Under the pieces are notes generated by a model. The model had not been told where the DNA came from, made no database searches, and saw only the letters and a program-made list of their open reading frames with translations. The position numbers were made by a program, and so were the translations under genes. A stretch of 64,000 bases of DNA from Gordonia sp. KTR9 (GTDB taxonomy: Bacteria > Actinomycetota > Actinomycetes > Mycobacteriales > Mycobacteriaceae), in assembly GCF_000143885.2 (NCBI RefSeq), contig NC_018581.1:2542001-2606000 (forward strand). Reading direction: 5' to 3'. Numbering within the stretch: position 1 is the first letter of the stretch; every line of letters starts with the position of its first letter. Below, piece by piece: positions 36,673 through 45,369 of the stretch.

Positions 36673-37308
36673 CTATCGGGTCACGGCGCTCGCTCCTGCG
36701 TAGTCCGCGACCGCCGGCGGTCCCACCGCCTCGTACTCGAGAATCATCAGACCTCCGGTCGTGGCGTGGTGTTCGGCCAGTCGGAATCCGGTTCCGACCC
36801 TGTTGCGGCCGAACAGCGTTCGCCCGGAGCCCAACAGGGTGGGCGCAACCACGAGGCGCAGGGTGTCCACGACACCCGCCTCGAGAAGCGACGACGCCAG
36901 CGTCGCGCTTCCGTGGACCTGCAGCTCACGGTCGGAGTCTGTGCGCAGGTCCCGTATCGCGCCGATCGGGTCGTCGACCAGCAGTGTCGCCGGCTGCCAT
37001 GCCAGATCAGTCTCGGTGAGTGAGCTGCTCACCACATACTTCGGCAGTCCGTTCATCCGCACCGTGAACGGGTCGTCGGGATCGGTGATCGCGGGCCAGT
37101 CGCGGGCGAACGCCTCATAGGTGCGCCGTCCGAGAAGTAGCCCGTCGGCGAGATCGAGCCACCGCGACGCCTGGCGGATGAACTGCTCGTCCATGTGAGG
37201 CACCAGCCAACCGCCCGCGAGGAATCCGTTCGAGGTGTCCTCGTCGGCGGCACCGGGACCCTGGGTGACCCCGTCGAGTGTGATGAACTGCGTGATGGTG
37301 ATCTTCAC
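36673..37308 (-). CDS. Dihydrofolate reductase / RibD C-terminal-like family protein
   Basis: A 211-residue protein of the DHFR-like fold used by RibD C-terminal domains. Visible features are ITITQFITLDGVTQGPG at the N-terminus, LLGRRTYEAFARDWP, the strand-loop NGLPKYVVSSSL and HGSATLASSLLEAG, then VVAPTLLGSGRTLF. Such stand-alone proteins are annotated as dihydrofolate reductase family but their reaction is usually unknown. It is the last gene of a minus-strand operon after an ArsR regulator and an SRPBCC protein, starting at GTG inside the preceding stop. It converges with rsmB with only 15 nt between the stops. Confidence 0.8.
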   Translation of the reverse strand: MKITITQFITLDGVTQGPGAADEDTSNGFLAGGWLVPHMDEQFIRQASRWLDLADGLLLGRRTYEAFARDWPAITDPDDPFTVRMNGLPKYVVSSSLTETDLAWQPATLLVDDPIGAIRDLRTDSDRELQVHGSATLASSLLEAGVVDTLRLVVAPTLLGSGRTLFGRNRVGTGFRLAEHHATTGGLMILEYEAVGPPAVADYAGASAVTR

Positions 37309-37783
37309 TGTGAGACTTCGTGTTCCACGAGCTCGGCAAGCGCGGCGGTGACCGAACCCCAGCCGTCGTAGAAGCCGAGTTCGTCGTGGCGGTCACGGTC
37401 AGACGGACTGCGATGGCGCACCACGACGTTGTACTCGGTTCCGTCCGCATGCTCGGCTAACGTGATCTCGGCGGTCATGGCGACGGGTGCTGGTTCGGCG
37501 GGACGCCACGAACTGTCGACGGCATTGGTGAAAACCAGACGCTCGCACACGTCCGCAACGAGGAAGACGGCATCCATGTGCGGGACGAAAGTGGTTCCGT
37601 CCTCGCTCATCCGGGTCACGAGCGCACCGCCGGGCGCGGGCTCGAGGCGGTCGACACGGGTGACCGTCGGGGCCGGAGTCCACCACTGGGCAAATTGATC
37701 GGGTTGAGTCCAGGCGTCCCAGATACGTTGTCGCGGAGCGCGGATCACCCGGTGCAGGGTGAGGTCCAGTTCGGGGTCGATCA

Positions 37784-37787
<4 letters not shown>
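37305..37787 (-). CDS. SRPBCC (AHSA1/START-like) domain protein
   Basis: A 160-residue single-domain protein. VIRAPRQRIWDAWTQPDQF and the WWTPAP motif are standard for the AHSA1/CalC branch, followed by GGALVTRMSEDGTTF, FLVADVCERLVFTN and a C-terminal helix ending GFYDGWGSVTAALAELVEH. These proteins bind small hydrophobic ligands in a helix-grip fold; the ligand is unknown. Two ATGs lie back to back: the first (37787) overlaps the ArsR stop, the second is better spaced from GAGGAG. ArsR plus AHSA1 plus a RibD-like protein is a common co-operonic set. Confidence 0.85.
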
Positions 37788-38141
<354 letters not shown>

Positions 38142-38146
<5 letters not shown>

Positions 38147-38190
38147 ATGGCTAAGTGTTGCAGATGCCATCACTGATCTCAATGGCTAAG
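38142..38190. promoter_or_regulatory. Candidate operator of the ArsR operon
   Basis: GCCATATGGC (38142-38151) is a 10-bp palindrome including the ArsR start codon. The 9-mer ATGGCTAAG occurs at 38147-38155 and again at 38182-38190. GCCAT (38166-38170) and ATGGC (38182-38186) form an inverted repeat with an 11-bp spacer. Self-repression from these sites is inferred from the usual behaviour of ArsR proteins. Confidence 0.45.
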
Positions 38191-38245
38191 CATTCAGACG
38201 GTCCCGACCCTGTGGAAAGCGCCCGCTGATGTGGTCGAACTTCGG

Positions 38246-38266
38246 TAGTATCGAACGTATGCACGA
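38246..38266 (+). promoter_or_regulatory. -10 element and degenerate SOS-box-like site at the DUF222 gene
   Basis: TAGTAT (38246-38251) lies 7 nt before the ATG at 38259, ideal for a leaderless transcript. TCGAAC-GTAT-GCACGA (38251-38266) matches the mycobacterial/Gram-positive SOS consensus TCGAAC-N4-GTTCGA at 10 of 12 fixed positions, and it spans the start codon. A second TCGAAC half-site is at 38235-38240. LexA control is an inference. Confidence 0.4.
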
Positions 38267-39596
38267 GGAGGCTTCGAACACAACAGTTCGGTTGGACACG
38301 GATCATCTGCGGTCCATCGTGAGGGGAATCGGCGGGATGCTCACCGGCGCGGACGAGGCCGAGTCGGTGTGTCGGCTCACCCTCCTCGAAGAGATCAAGT
38401 CGGCGTGCACCGCGGCTCAGGTGCGGGAGACCGCGAATCTCGATGACCTGCGCGCGGCGGATGAAGCCGCGCGGAACGTCCCGCACCAGGGGCGCGGTCG
38501 CGGCCTGGCCGCCGAGGTCGGTCTGGCCCGGAAGGTGTCTCCTCGCAAGGGGAGTCAGTGCCTCGGTTTCGCCCGCGCCCTGGCGCACGAGATGCCGCAC
38601 ACTCTGGCGGCACTCACCGACGGAGTCCTCACCGAGTGGCGGGCGATGATCCTGGTACGCGAAACCGCCTACCTGATCCGTGAATCGCGCGAAGAGATCG
38701 ACCGCCGGATCTGTGGTGATCGAACGGCATTGACAGGCGTTTCCGATCGCGAGATCGAGGTCCTGGCCAAACGCCACGCCTACGAGCTGGAACCCGAAGC
38801 GGTGGCGGCACGTAAGTCGAAGGCCGGGAAGGATCGTCACGTCACGGTCCGGCCCGCTCCGGATCTGATGACGCAACTGTCGGCGCTGCTGCCGATGACC
38901 GAAGGGATCGCGGTGTACGCCGCGCTGAAGAAGCACGCCGACTCGGTGGTCGGGACAGACAGCCGAAATCATGCACAGGTCATGGCCGACACCTTGGTCG
39001 AACGTGTCACCGGTCGTTCCGTTGCGGAACCGACGCCGATCGCGGTGAATCTCGTTCTGTCCGAACGGTCTCTGCTCGGCCTGGACGACGCCGCCGCCGA
39101 GCTCCAAGGGTACGGACCGATCCCGGCGACCGTTGCGCGGCTTCTGGTCGCCGATTCGGTGACCGCTGCGGGGGAGACCGCATCGACGCTGCGGAAGTTG
39201 TACGCAAGACCCTCCGATGGCGCGCTGGTGGCGATGGAGTCACGCGCGCGAGGTTTCCCGCCCGCGCTGGTCCAGTACATCCGGATGCGTGATCAACGGT
39301 GCCGAACTCCGTACTGCGGTGCGCCGATCGCCGAGATCGACCACGCCAGACCGCATCGTCGCAACGGCCCGACCAGCGCGGTCAACGCCGACGGAACGTG
39401 CGTGATCCACAACCGCGCCAAGGAGGCTCCCGGGTGGTTCTACGACGTCAGAGTCGTCGACGGGGTGCGCGTGATCGACGTGATCACCCCGACCGAGGCC
39501 CGACATCGGAGCGTGCCTCCGCCAGCGATCGGACACACGCCGGCAGCGCGGAGTGGTGTCGAGACTCGGCTGATCCAGATACTGGCCGCCTCCTGA
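38259..39596 (+). CDS. DUF222 / HNH endonuclease-domain protein (13E12 repeat family)
   Basis: A 445-residue protein. The N-terminal DUF222 region (about 1-310) is helical and contains RGRGLAAEVGLARKVSP and a central ALTDGVLTEWRAMILVRET typical of the family. The HNH domain (about 345-390) has CRTPYCGAPIAEIDHARPH, then the AVNADGTCVIHNRAKEAPGW segment, so zinc cysteines and the His residues look intact. The family is expanded in mycobacteria and relatives, often at variable loci; its nuclease role is unproven. ATG 38259 is preferred over 38229 because a -10 box lies exactly 7 nt upstream and nothing resembling a ribosome binding site precedes either. Confidence 0.85.
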   Translation: MHEEASNTTVRLDTDHLRSIVRGIGGMLTGADEAESVCRLTLLEEIKSACTAAQVRETANLDDLRAADEAARNVPHQGRGRGLAAEVGLARKVSPRKGSQCLGFARALAHEMPHTLAALTDGVLTEWRAMILVRETAYLIRESREEIDRRICGDRTALTGVSDREIEVLAKRHAYELEPEAVAARKSKAGKDRHVTVRPAPDLMTQLSALLPMTEGIAVYAALKKHADSVVGTDSRNHAQVMADTLVERVTGRSVAEPTPIAVNLVLSERSLLGLDDAAAELQGYGPIPATVARLLVADSVTAAGETASTLRKLYARPSDGALVAMESRARGFPPALVQYIRMRDQRCRTPYCGAPIAEIDHARPHRRNGPTSAVNADGTCVIHNRAKEAPGWFYDVRVVDGVRVIDVITPTEARHRSVPPPAIGHTPAARSGVETRLIQILAAS

Positions 39597-39633
39597 GTGT
39601 GGATGACCGACGCACGGTGGGGCCGAGTCGTAC

Positions 39634-39691
39634 TAAGTTGTTCGTCGTGGCGGTGTGCCACGACGAGGATTGCTGCAAACTCGGGGGTTTG
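39634..39691 (+). promoter_or_regulatory. Promoter and structured leader of the WXG/lipoprotein cassette
   Basis: TAAGTT at 39634-39639 is a plausible -10. Transcription would start near 39646, inside a 10-bp perfect stem: TCGTCGTGGC (39642-39651), loop GGTGT, GCCACGACGA (39657-39666). A second stem, CAAAC (39676-39680) with GTTTG (39687-39691), presents the Shine-Dalgarno-like GGGG in its loop, ending right before the ATG. If the start site is slightly upstream, the first stem would cap the mRNA 5' end. Confidence 0.4.
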
Positions 39692-39692
39692 T

Positions 39693-40001
39693 ATGGCTGA
39701 GCGCTTTGGTGTCGAGGAACTGGGTGTCATCACCGGCGTCGGAGATGCGCTGGCTCGGTGTTCCTCGGAGACGCGCGCCCTGTGGACCGGGAAGTCCGCT
39801 TTCGGCGACGCCTCGAACGCGATGCCGGCCTCGGCCATCGGGGCTGCGTGCGCCGGCAAGGACGAGACCGTTCGGTCGCTGCTCGGCCGGGCGGCGGCGA
39901 GGATGGACCAGGTGTCGCAGACCTGCTACCAGGCAGCCGGCGAAGTCGCCGACACGGAGGAGTCACTGGCCAGCGGCTTCCGTGCGATCACCGAGTTCTG
40001 A
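39693..40001 (+). CDS. Small helical WXG-type (EspC/ESX-like) protein
   Basis: A 102-residue, probably all-helical protein: a first helix GVEELGVITGVGDALARCSSET, a WTG turn at residues 31-33 (a WXG motif), and a second helix region TVRSLLGRAAARMDQVSQTCYQAAGEVA. Size and arrangement fit EspC/WXG100-like proteins secreted by type VII systems. The C-terminal YQAAGE is close to, but not, the YxxxD/E secretion signal (one residue too long). Its stop shares a base with the next ATG (TGATG), so it should be made together with the large WXG protein, possibly as its partner. No ESX secretion genes are nearby. Confidence 0.6.
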   Translation: MAERFGVEELGVITGVGDALARCSSETRALWTGKSAFGDASNAMPASAIGAACAGKDETVRSLLGRAAARMDQVSQTCYQAAGEVADTEESLASGFRAITEF

Positions 40002-42511
40002 TGTCGCGTCCGTCGCGCTCCATCGTCAACGGCTGGGACCTGATGTCTCTCGATGCTGCGGCCAGTGCGCTCGACACGGCGGTGGATGACCTCAGCGGTC
40101 TGACCCAGCGGATGGCCGAAGCGCCGATGAGGGCCGGCGATTCCAGAGGATGGGTGGGGGCCTCCCAACTCGGGTGTGAGAGCCGCACCGACTCGGATCG
40201 AGCCGAGATCAACAAACTGGGGGCCGACCTCACGCACGCCGCCAACGTCTTGCGAAACACGTCGGCCGCGATCAGTCCGAATCGCACCACGGCGCTGGTC
40301 CGCGCGCTCGGCTTGGAACGCGACAAGTTCAGCGTCGCCGACGACTGGACGGTGCGCGACACCCGCGACTATGCGGCCGAGCTCAAGGGCGTGGAGGCGG
40401 GCAGCGCAACGGAGCGTTCCATACTCGATGCCCAGGCGGCACGCTCCGAGGAGGCCAAGACGGCGACCGTCTCGCTCCAGTCCCTGGCCGACCAGATGGG
40501 CGAGGACGATCGTAACGGGGCGCGCGTTCTCGCCACGGCCTTCGGTGATGCAGAGGGCAATGCGCCACTGGCGTCCAGCTACTCACCTGGCCAGGCGAGC
40601 ATCGATGTCCAAGCCATCATGAGTGGTACAGCCACCACCGAGCAGAAGGACCGTTTCTCCCGCGCCACCAGCCTGACCCCAGAGCAGCGATCGGCACTCG
40701 CCCGCGGTGACTTCGCAGTAATCCCGAAGGAGCAGTTCGACTACCTGAAGGCGATCTACACGCCGAGTTGGGGTGGCGGACCTCAAGGGCAGCCGCTGTC
40801 CCTCGGCGCCCTGGAGTCGTTCGGCGACAAGTACACCGGCGCAGAGCGAGAGACTTTGAAACAGAGTCTCGCTGACGGCGTGTATCTGCTGGGAAACCGG
40901 CACCTGCGGACCGGCCAGACAGACTCGAACGTGTTTGCCGAGATCTGGGGGACGGATGCCCCGTTCGTGACCGGCGGGACGAGTCAACTCCCGGCGCCGA
41001 TCCGGGACGCCCTGTCCGAAGCTGCTGCGAGTAGGGGACGACTGACGGTTCCGGACTCAGGCGCGCACTCCGGCGGCCACAGGTCGGTCACCGATCTGAA
41101 GACCTTCGACGACCTCAAGTCGATCATGGGCATCTTGGAGCACCGCTCTGTCGACCCGCCGGGGGGTGCGTACGGCTCGGGGTCCGTGCAGTTGGGAAGC
41201 GACGTCGACCGGGCATTGATCGCGAGGGCCAGTGAGATTGCAGCTGCAGGCGCCACGGAATACGCGTCGAATCCAAGCATGTTGAACCACAACATCGTTG
41301 GCAAAAGCGAAGTCGAGGGCCTCCTCGTCGACATGCTCGGTGTCGCGGGCGCCGATCACATCGCGGTACACGATGCAGTGATGTCGGCAACCGGTAACCC
41401 GTCCAGCAGTTCGATGCCGACGACCTACGATCTCGGCGGCGCCGAACGGTCTTTCAAGGACGCAGAGGCCCTCAAGCATCTGTTGACGTTCGACTGGACT
41501 GATGAAGCGGGCAAGGACTCGGACGGAATCAACAGGCTGTTCAACTGGATGCCCGGTGCTGCCTACGCGCCTGATGGTAGTTCTCCCGAAGCGGTGCTCG
41601 AGAGCGAACGTGCCGGCAACATTTCGACCGCCCTTGCGCAGTACTTCGGCGACAACAAGGACGCGCTGATTGACATCGGAGACCGGAAACCGGCTCTGGG
41701 CGAACTCAACCCCGAGCTGACTCGCACGCTGGCCTCCGCGATCGGCTCGCACACTGCTGTTATGGCAGGCGCCGATCCGCAGCTCTTTCACACGCATGGT
41801 GTGTCGGAAGTCGACGCGAGCGACTTGAAGTCGACCTTCGAAGTATTGAATTCGGATGCGACCGCAGGAAGAATCGTCAACTCTTTGACCGCCTTGCAGA
41901 TCGATGTGATGCAACAGGAGTTCGGAAAAGACCCGCACGACTACGGGCTCGGTGAAGTCACCGGACGCCTCGAAGGAGCCATGATCGGCGGATTGGACGC
42001 GCACATCGAGGAAACAAAGGTCGACGGCCGGCACCTGGCTGCCTACGATGCCGCAGTCGTCGGCGCGATGTTCGACAGCGCCAAAGCGCTACTGACTGCT
42101 GTTCCGGGTCTGGACCCGGCTGTGAAGGTCTTGATCGACGGCGTGGCGCCCCAGGCGAAGCTGGACTTGTCTGGCCTGCCGGTCGACCCGGATACGGTCA
42201 AGGCCGACCCGGAACTCCAACGGCTTCGGACCGAGTTGTTTGAAGACGAGATCGATCCGAACGCGAAGTACGTGCAGATCCTTGCGGGATACTTCGAGAC
42301 CCATCCAGAACTCGCGGATGATCCCCAGTTCCAAAGTCTGTACTCGCCGGATAGCAACCCAGATTTTGGCGAAATGAAGCGCTCCGGCGTGATGGCCGAT
42401 GGTAGCGACGAGAGTCGAGCTGCAACCTTCATCCAACAGAAGCTGCAATCCGACATCAACTCATTCGCGCTTCGGCACAACGAGAATTTAGAAGATGCTT
42501 ACAAGCGTTAG
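40001..42511 (+). CDS. Large (836-residue) WXG-containing protein, possible type VII secretion substrate
   Basis: The N-terminal 110 residues look like a WXG-type helical hairpin: SLDAAASALDTAVDDLSGLTQ, then Trp51-Val-Gly53, then a second helix INKLGADLTHAANVLRNTS. The remaining 720 residues are mostly predicted alpha-helical and acidic with no catalytic motif that I recognise; related proteins in Gordonia and Mycobacterium are sometimes annotated as TPR repeat region-containing, an assignment I cannot confirm by eye. There is no Sec signal and no transmembrane helix. Codon choice is more A/T-rich toward the 3' end than in the housekeeping genes. A 17-nt overlap couples it to the lipoprotein gene. 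Function unknown. Confidence 0.6.
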   Translation: MSRPSRSIVNGWDLMSLDAAASALDTAVDDLSGLTQRMAEAPMRAGDSRGWVGASQLGCESRTDSDRAEINKLGADLTHAANVLRNTSAAISPNRTTALVRALGLERDKFSVADDWTVRDTRDYAAELKGVEAGSATERSILDAQAARSEEAKTATVSLQSLADQMGEDDRNGARVLATAFGDAEGNAPLASSYSPGQASIDVQAIMSGTATTEQKDRFSRATSLTPEQRSALARGDFAVIPKEQFDYLKAIYTPSWGGGPQGQPLSLGALESFGDKYTGAERETLKQSLADGVYLLGNRHLRTGQTDSNVFAEIWGTDAPFVTGGTSQLPAPIRDALSEAAASRGRLTVPDSGAHSGGHRSVTDLKTFDDLKSIMGILEHRSVDPPGGAYGSGSVQLGSDVDRALIARASEIAAAGATEYASNPSMLNHNIVGKSEVEGLLVDMLGVAGADHIAVHDAVMSATGNPSSSSMPTTYDLGGAERSFKDAEALKHLLTFDWTDEAGKDSDGINRLFNWMPGAAYAPDGSSPEAVLESERAGNISTALAQYFGDNKDALIDIGDRKPALGELNPELTRTLASAIGSHTAVMAGADPQLFHTHGVSEVDASDLKSTFEVLNSDATAGRIVNSLTALQIDVMQQEFGKDPHDYGLGEVTGRLEGAMIGGLDAHIEETKVDGRHLAAYDAAVVGAMFDSAKALLTAVPGLDPAVKVLIDGVAPQAKLDLSGLPVDPDTVKADPELQRLRTELFEDEIDPNAKYVQILAGYFETHPELADDPQFQSLYSPDSNPDFGEMKRSGVMADGSDESRAATFIQQKLQSDINSFALRHNENLEDAYKR

Positions 42512-43301
42512 GGGTGACGTGGCGCGTTCGCCGAGACTTCGTCTGGTCTGTGTGTCGGCGTTGCTTCTTACGGCATTGTTCGTTGCCGGCTGTGGTGCGA
42601 CACCGTTACCTGCCGAGCAGCCGACGAGTGGTTCTCCGGCAGCACCGCCTGGGAAGCGACTACCGCCTGATTTGGATATGTCTTTCCGCTGGAGTCCGAC
42701 AAATGTCCTTGACCTCACGAGTTCGGAGGGGACGTTTGTCCGCGCGTACACGGAGTCATTCGAACTTGCGTTTGAGGGGCAGTCGATGGAGTGGGGATAT
42801 CCCGGATTCGCCGCGGCATCGCCACCAGGCACCGACGAGCGAATCCGTCTGGTGGCGAGCAACAGTCAGACCAGTCGAGTGGTGAATACGCTCTTCTTGT
42901 TTCCCCTTCGGCGCGAAGACGCGGCTGACCGAAGTCGATTGACGATATGTCGCAGCGAGCTGCTGTCGATCGAGCAACGATCGGACGGTGGCGGGGTCGA
43001 GTGGCGCAACGTTCGATTTCCATGGGGGCCTCCGGTAACGATCGAATTCGTGCGCGCGGGACAGAGGCTGCCACCCGCTGATCGACGAGGTTCTCAGACC
43101 ACGCCCCTCACGTCGATGTTCGGCAGTTGGAAGGCGTCGTACTTCGACCGCTTGGGGGTTGGGCCGGAGAACCGCGCCGACGTCGTCGCGTGCAACGCTT
43201 TGCCTCCGAACCCCGACCTCCCGAGACTCGGGGTCGAGACCGGTCCCGAGCCTTGGCCGGTACTGCCACCCACTCCCGGCTGGCCGGCCAACGGTCTCTG
43301 A
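42495..43301 (+). CDS. Putative lipoprotein following the large WXG protein
   Basis: A 268-residue secreted protein with a basic n-region, a hydrophobic core ([16 protein letters not shown]) and the lipobox FVAGC, lipid attachment expected at Cys33. After cleavage a Pro/Ser-rich linker leads to a domain of about 200 residues with no recognised motif; it contains two further Cys (in LTICRSE and VVACNALPP) that could form a disulfide. A GTG at 42519, behind AGGGG, would give a more typical 24-residue signal peptide and may be the true start. Position and coupling suggest it works with the WXG proteins, for example as surface receptor or protective partner, but this is only inference. Confidence 0.65.
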   Translation: MLTSVRGDVARSPRLRLVCVSALLLTALFVAGCGATPLPAEQPTSGSPAAPPGKRLPPDLDMSFRWSPTNVLDLTSSEGTFVRAYTESFELAFEGQSMEWGYPGFAAASPPGTDERIRLVASNSQTSRVVNTLFLFPLRREDAADRSRLTICRSELLSIEQRSDGGGVEWRNVRFPWGPPVTIEFVRAGQRLPPADRRGSQTTPLTSMFGSWKASYFDRLGVGPENRADVVACNALPPNPDLPRLGVETGPEPWPVLPPTPGWPANGL

Positions 43302-43339
43302 GACTCCGGAGCGCTTTCGTCGGTAGCAACACCGCGTCC

Positions 43340-43351
43340 TACACTTCGACC
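43340..43351 (+). promoter_or_regulatory. -10 element (TACACT) positioned for a leaderless rpe mRNA
   Basis: TACACT at 43340-43345 ends 6 nt before the ATG at 43352. No Shine-Dalgarno sequence is present, so the transcript probably starts at the A of the ATG. No clear -35 is visible. Confidence 0.5.
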
Positions 43352-44056
43352 ATGTGCACCGCCGGTTCCGCGCCCATGATCGCCCCGTCCATCCTGTCCG
43401 CGGACTTCGCGAATCTCGCGGCCGAGGCCGCTGCCGTGGCGCGGCCGGGCGAGACCCGGGCCGACTGGTTGCACGTCGACGTCATGGACGCACACTTCGT
43501 GCCGAACCTGACCCTGGGACTACCGATCGTCGAGAGCCTGCTGAAGGCCACCGACATCCCGCTCGACTGCCACCTGATGATCGAGAACCCGGAGCGGTGG
43601 GCGCCGCCGTACGCCGAGGCGGGGGCACACAACGTCACGTTCCATGCCGAGGCCACCGAGAACCCGATCGGCGTCGCCCGTGACATCCGCGCCGCCGGGG
43701 CCAAGGCGGGGCTGTCGATCAAGCCGGGTACCGCGCTCGAGCCGTATCTGGAGATCCTGCGGGACTTCGACACCCTGCTGATCATGAGCGTCGAGCCGGG
43801 CTTCGGAGGTCAGAAGTTCATCCCGGAGGTTCTCGAAAAGGCCCGCGCCATCCGGAAGTTCATCGATTCCGAGGAGCTGAGGCTTCTCGTCGAGATCGAC
43901 GGCGGCATCAACGCCGACACGATCGAGGAGGCCGCGGAGGCCGGGATCGACTGCTTCGTCGCCGGATCGGCCGTCTACGGCGCCGACGATCCCGGACAGG
44001 CCGTCGCCGCACTTCGTGAGTCGGCCGCCACCGCACGGGCGCAGAGCCAGGCCTGA
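43352..44056 (+). CDS. rpe: Ribulose-phosphate 3-epimerase
   Basis: A 234-residue TIM-barrel enzyme interconverting ribulose 5-phosphate and xylulose 5-phosphate. Signatures: [13 protein letters not shown], the metal/acid-base [40 protein letters not shown] and [13 protein letters not shown] 43352 suits a leaderless mRNA; ATG 43376 (MIAPSILS) is the alternative and would remove eight residues. It supplies the pentose phosphates used by the next genes' pathway and is followed 4 nt later by ribD. Confidence 0.95.
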   Translation: MCTAGSAPMIAPSILSADFANLAAEAAAVARPGETRADWLHVDVMDAHFVPNLTLGLPIVESLLKATDIPLDCHLMIENPERWAPPYAEAGAHNVTFHAEATENPIGVARDIRAAGAKAGLSIKPGTALEPYLEILRDFDTLLIMSVEPGFGGQKFIPEVLEKARAIRKFIDSEELRLLVEIDGGINADTIEEAAEAGIDCFVAGSAVYGADDPGQAVAALRESAATARAQSQA

Positions 44057-44060
44057 CCCG

Positions 44061-45086
44061 ATGGACATCGCCGGTGCCATGGAGCGCGCGATCAGCGCGT
44101 CCCGGGAGGCGATGGGGGTCAGCTCACCGAATCCGCCGGTCGGCGCTGTCATCCTCGCCGCCGACGGCACCCTAGCCGGCATCGGCGCGACCCAACCGCC
44201 CGGCGGACCGCACGCGGAGATCATCGCCCTGCGAGCCGCGGGCGACGCCGCGCGCGGCGGCACCGCGATCGTCACCCTCGAACCGTGCAACCACACCGGT
44301 CGGACCGGCCCGTGCGCGCAGGCACTCGTCGAGGCGGGTGTCGCCGAAGTCCACTACGCGGTGAGTGACCCGAACCCGGTCGCCGCCGGCGGCGCCGACA
44401 CGCTTCGGGCCGCCGGGGTGCGCGTCACCGGGGGAGTCGCGGCCGGCGACGTCGAGAACGGCCCGCTCCGCCCGTGGCTCACCCGGCAGCGTCTCGGGCG
44501 GCCGCACGTCACCGCGAAGATCGCCGCCGGAGTCGACGGCCGGATCGCCGCGCCCGACGGCACCAGCCAGTGGATCACCGGCCCGCAGGCCCGCGACCAC
44601 GCGCACTCGCAGCGCGCTCGCATCGACGCCATCGTCATCGGCACCGGTACCGCGCTGGCCGACAATCCCACTCTCACCGCGCGCACGGCCGACGGCACGT
44701 TGCACCCGCACCAGCCCGCCCGCGTCGTCCTCGGTCGCCGCGACCTCCCGGCCGACGCCCGTCTCCGGGATCCGGCGGGCGGCCCGCTGATCCGGGTCGA
44801 ATCCCACGACCCCGCCGACGTGCTCGCCGCACTGCCGGACGCATTGTGGGTGCTGGTCGAGGGCGGACCGCACATCCTGGGGGCCTTCTTCGCGGCCGGA
44901 CTCGTCGACGAGGTGCACGCCTACGTCGCCCCCCTGGTGCTGGGCGCCGGACGCGGCTCGGTGGAGATCCCGGGCGTGACCACCCTCACCGACGGCCTGC
45001 GGTTCCGCACGACGTCGGTGACGCGGCTCGGGGACGACGTCCTCCTGACACTGTCGCGACCCTCGACCACCTCGCGTGAACGGTGA
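44061..45086 (+). CDS. ribD: Bifunctional diaminohydroxyphosphoribosylaminopyrimidine deaminase / 5-amino-6-(5-phosphoribosylamino)uracil reductase
   Basis: A 341-residue two-domain enzyme for steps two and three of riboflavin synthesis. The N-terminal zinc deaminase has GGPHAEIIALRAAG (His-Ala-Glu) and EPCNHTGRTGPCAQAL (two Cys ligands). The C-terminal reductase has VTAKIAAGVDGRIAAPDG, VIGTGTALADNPTLTAR and VLVEGGPHILGAFF. ATG 44061 begins the conserved MDIAGAMERAISASREAMG. It lies before the FMN riboswitch, so it is not under that switch unless an additional promoter exists upstream. Confidence 0.95.
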   Translation: MDIAGAMERAISASREAMGVSSPNPPVGAVILAADGTLAGIGATQPPGGPHAEIIALRAAGDAARGGTAIVTLEPCNHTGRTGPCAQALVEAGVAEVHYAVSDPNPVAAGGADTLRAAGVRVTGGVAAGDVENGPLRPWLTRQRLGRPHVTAKIAAGVDGRIAAPDGTSQWITGPQARDHAHSQRARIDAIVIGTGTALADNPTLTARTADGTLHPHQPARVVLGRRDLPADARLRDPAGGPLIRVESHDPADVLAALPDALWVLVEGGPHILGAFFAAGLVDEVHAYVAPLVLGAGRGSVEIPGVTTLTDGLRFRTTSVTRLGDDVLLTLSRPSTTSRER

Positions 45087-45172
45087 GCGGCACGACATGC
45101 CCGCGGCGCCTTTCGCTCACCGGAATCGCAATGCGACTGACATCTCGGACCGTGCTAGCGTCGATGTCACCA

Positions 45173-45321
45173 GTTCTCGGGGCGGGGTGAAACTCCCCAC
45201 CGGCGGTGATGAGGGTGCGGTGGATCCGCATCGTCCAGCCCGCGAGCGCCTGCCACCAGGTAGGGACAGCAGATTCGGTGCGAATCCGAAGCCGACGGTC
45301 ACAGTCCGGATGCGAGAGAAC
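45173..45321 (+). promoter_or_regulatory. FMN riboswitch (RFN element) upstream of ribE
   Basis: The conserved RFN landmarks are in order: P1 5' arm GTTCTC (45173-45178) pairing with GAGAAC (45316-45321), then CGGGGCGGGGTGAAACTCCC, CCGGCGGTGATGAG, the variable P3/P4 part with CCCGCGAGCGCC, GCAGATTCGGTGCGAATCCG, and GCCGACGGTCACAGTCCGGA followed by TGCGAGAGAACAGG. It should bind FMN and lower ribE-ribBA-ribH expression when flavin is plentiful. The element lies inside the riboflavin operon, after ribD. Confidence 0.96.
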
Positions 45322-45343
45322 AGGCGACACGAGGCCGCCCTGT

Positions 45344-45364
45344 CTGCTCCGAGCGAGCAGGAGG
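45344..45364 (+). promoter_or_regulatory. Candidate expression platform: hairpin touching the ribE Shine-Dalgarno
   Basis: CTGCTC (45344-45349), loop CGAGC, GAGCAG (45355-45360) is a perfect six-pair stem. Its 3' arm runs into AGGAGG (45359-45364), the ribE ribosome binding site, 5 nt before the GTG. This fits translational rather than terminator control by the FMN riboswitch; there is no U-tract. Confidence 0.55.
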
Positions 45365-45369
45365 AGTGC

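Noticed and set aside
45076..45369. In-frame N-terminal extension of ribE
   Set aside because: This DNA is the FMN riboswitch and its platform. The family N-terminus begins at GTG 45370 with a good ribosome binding site.
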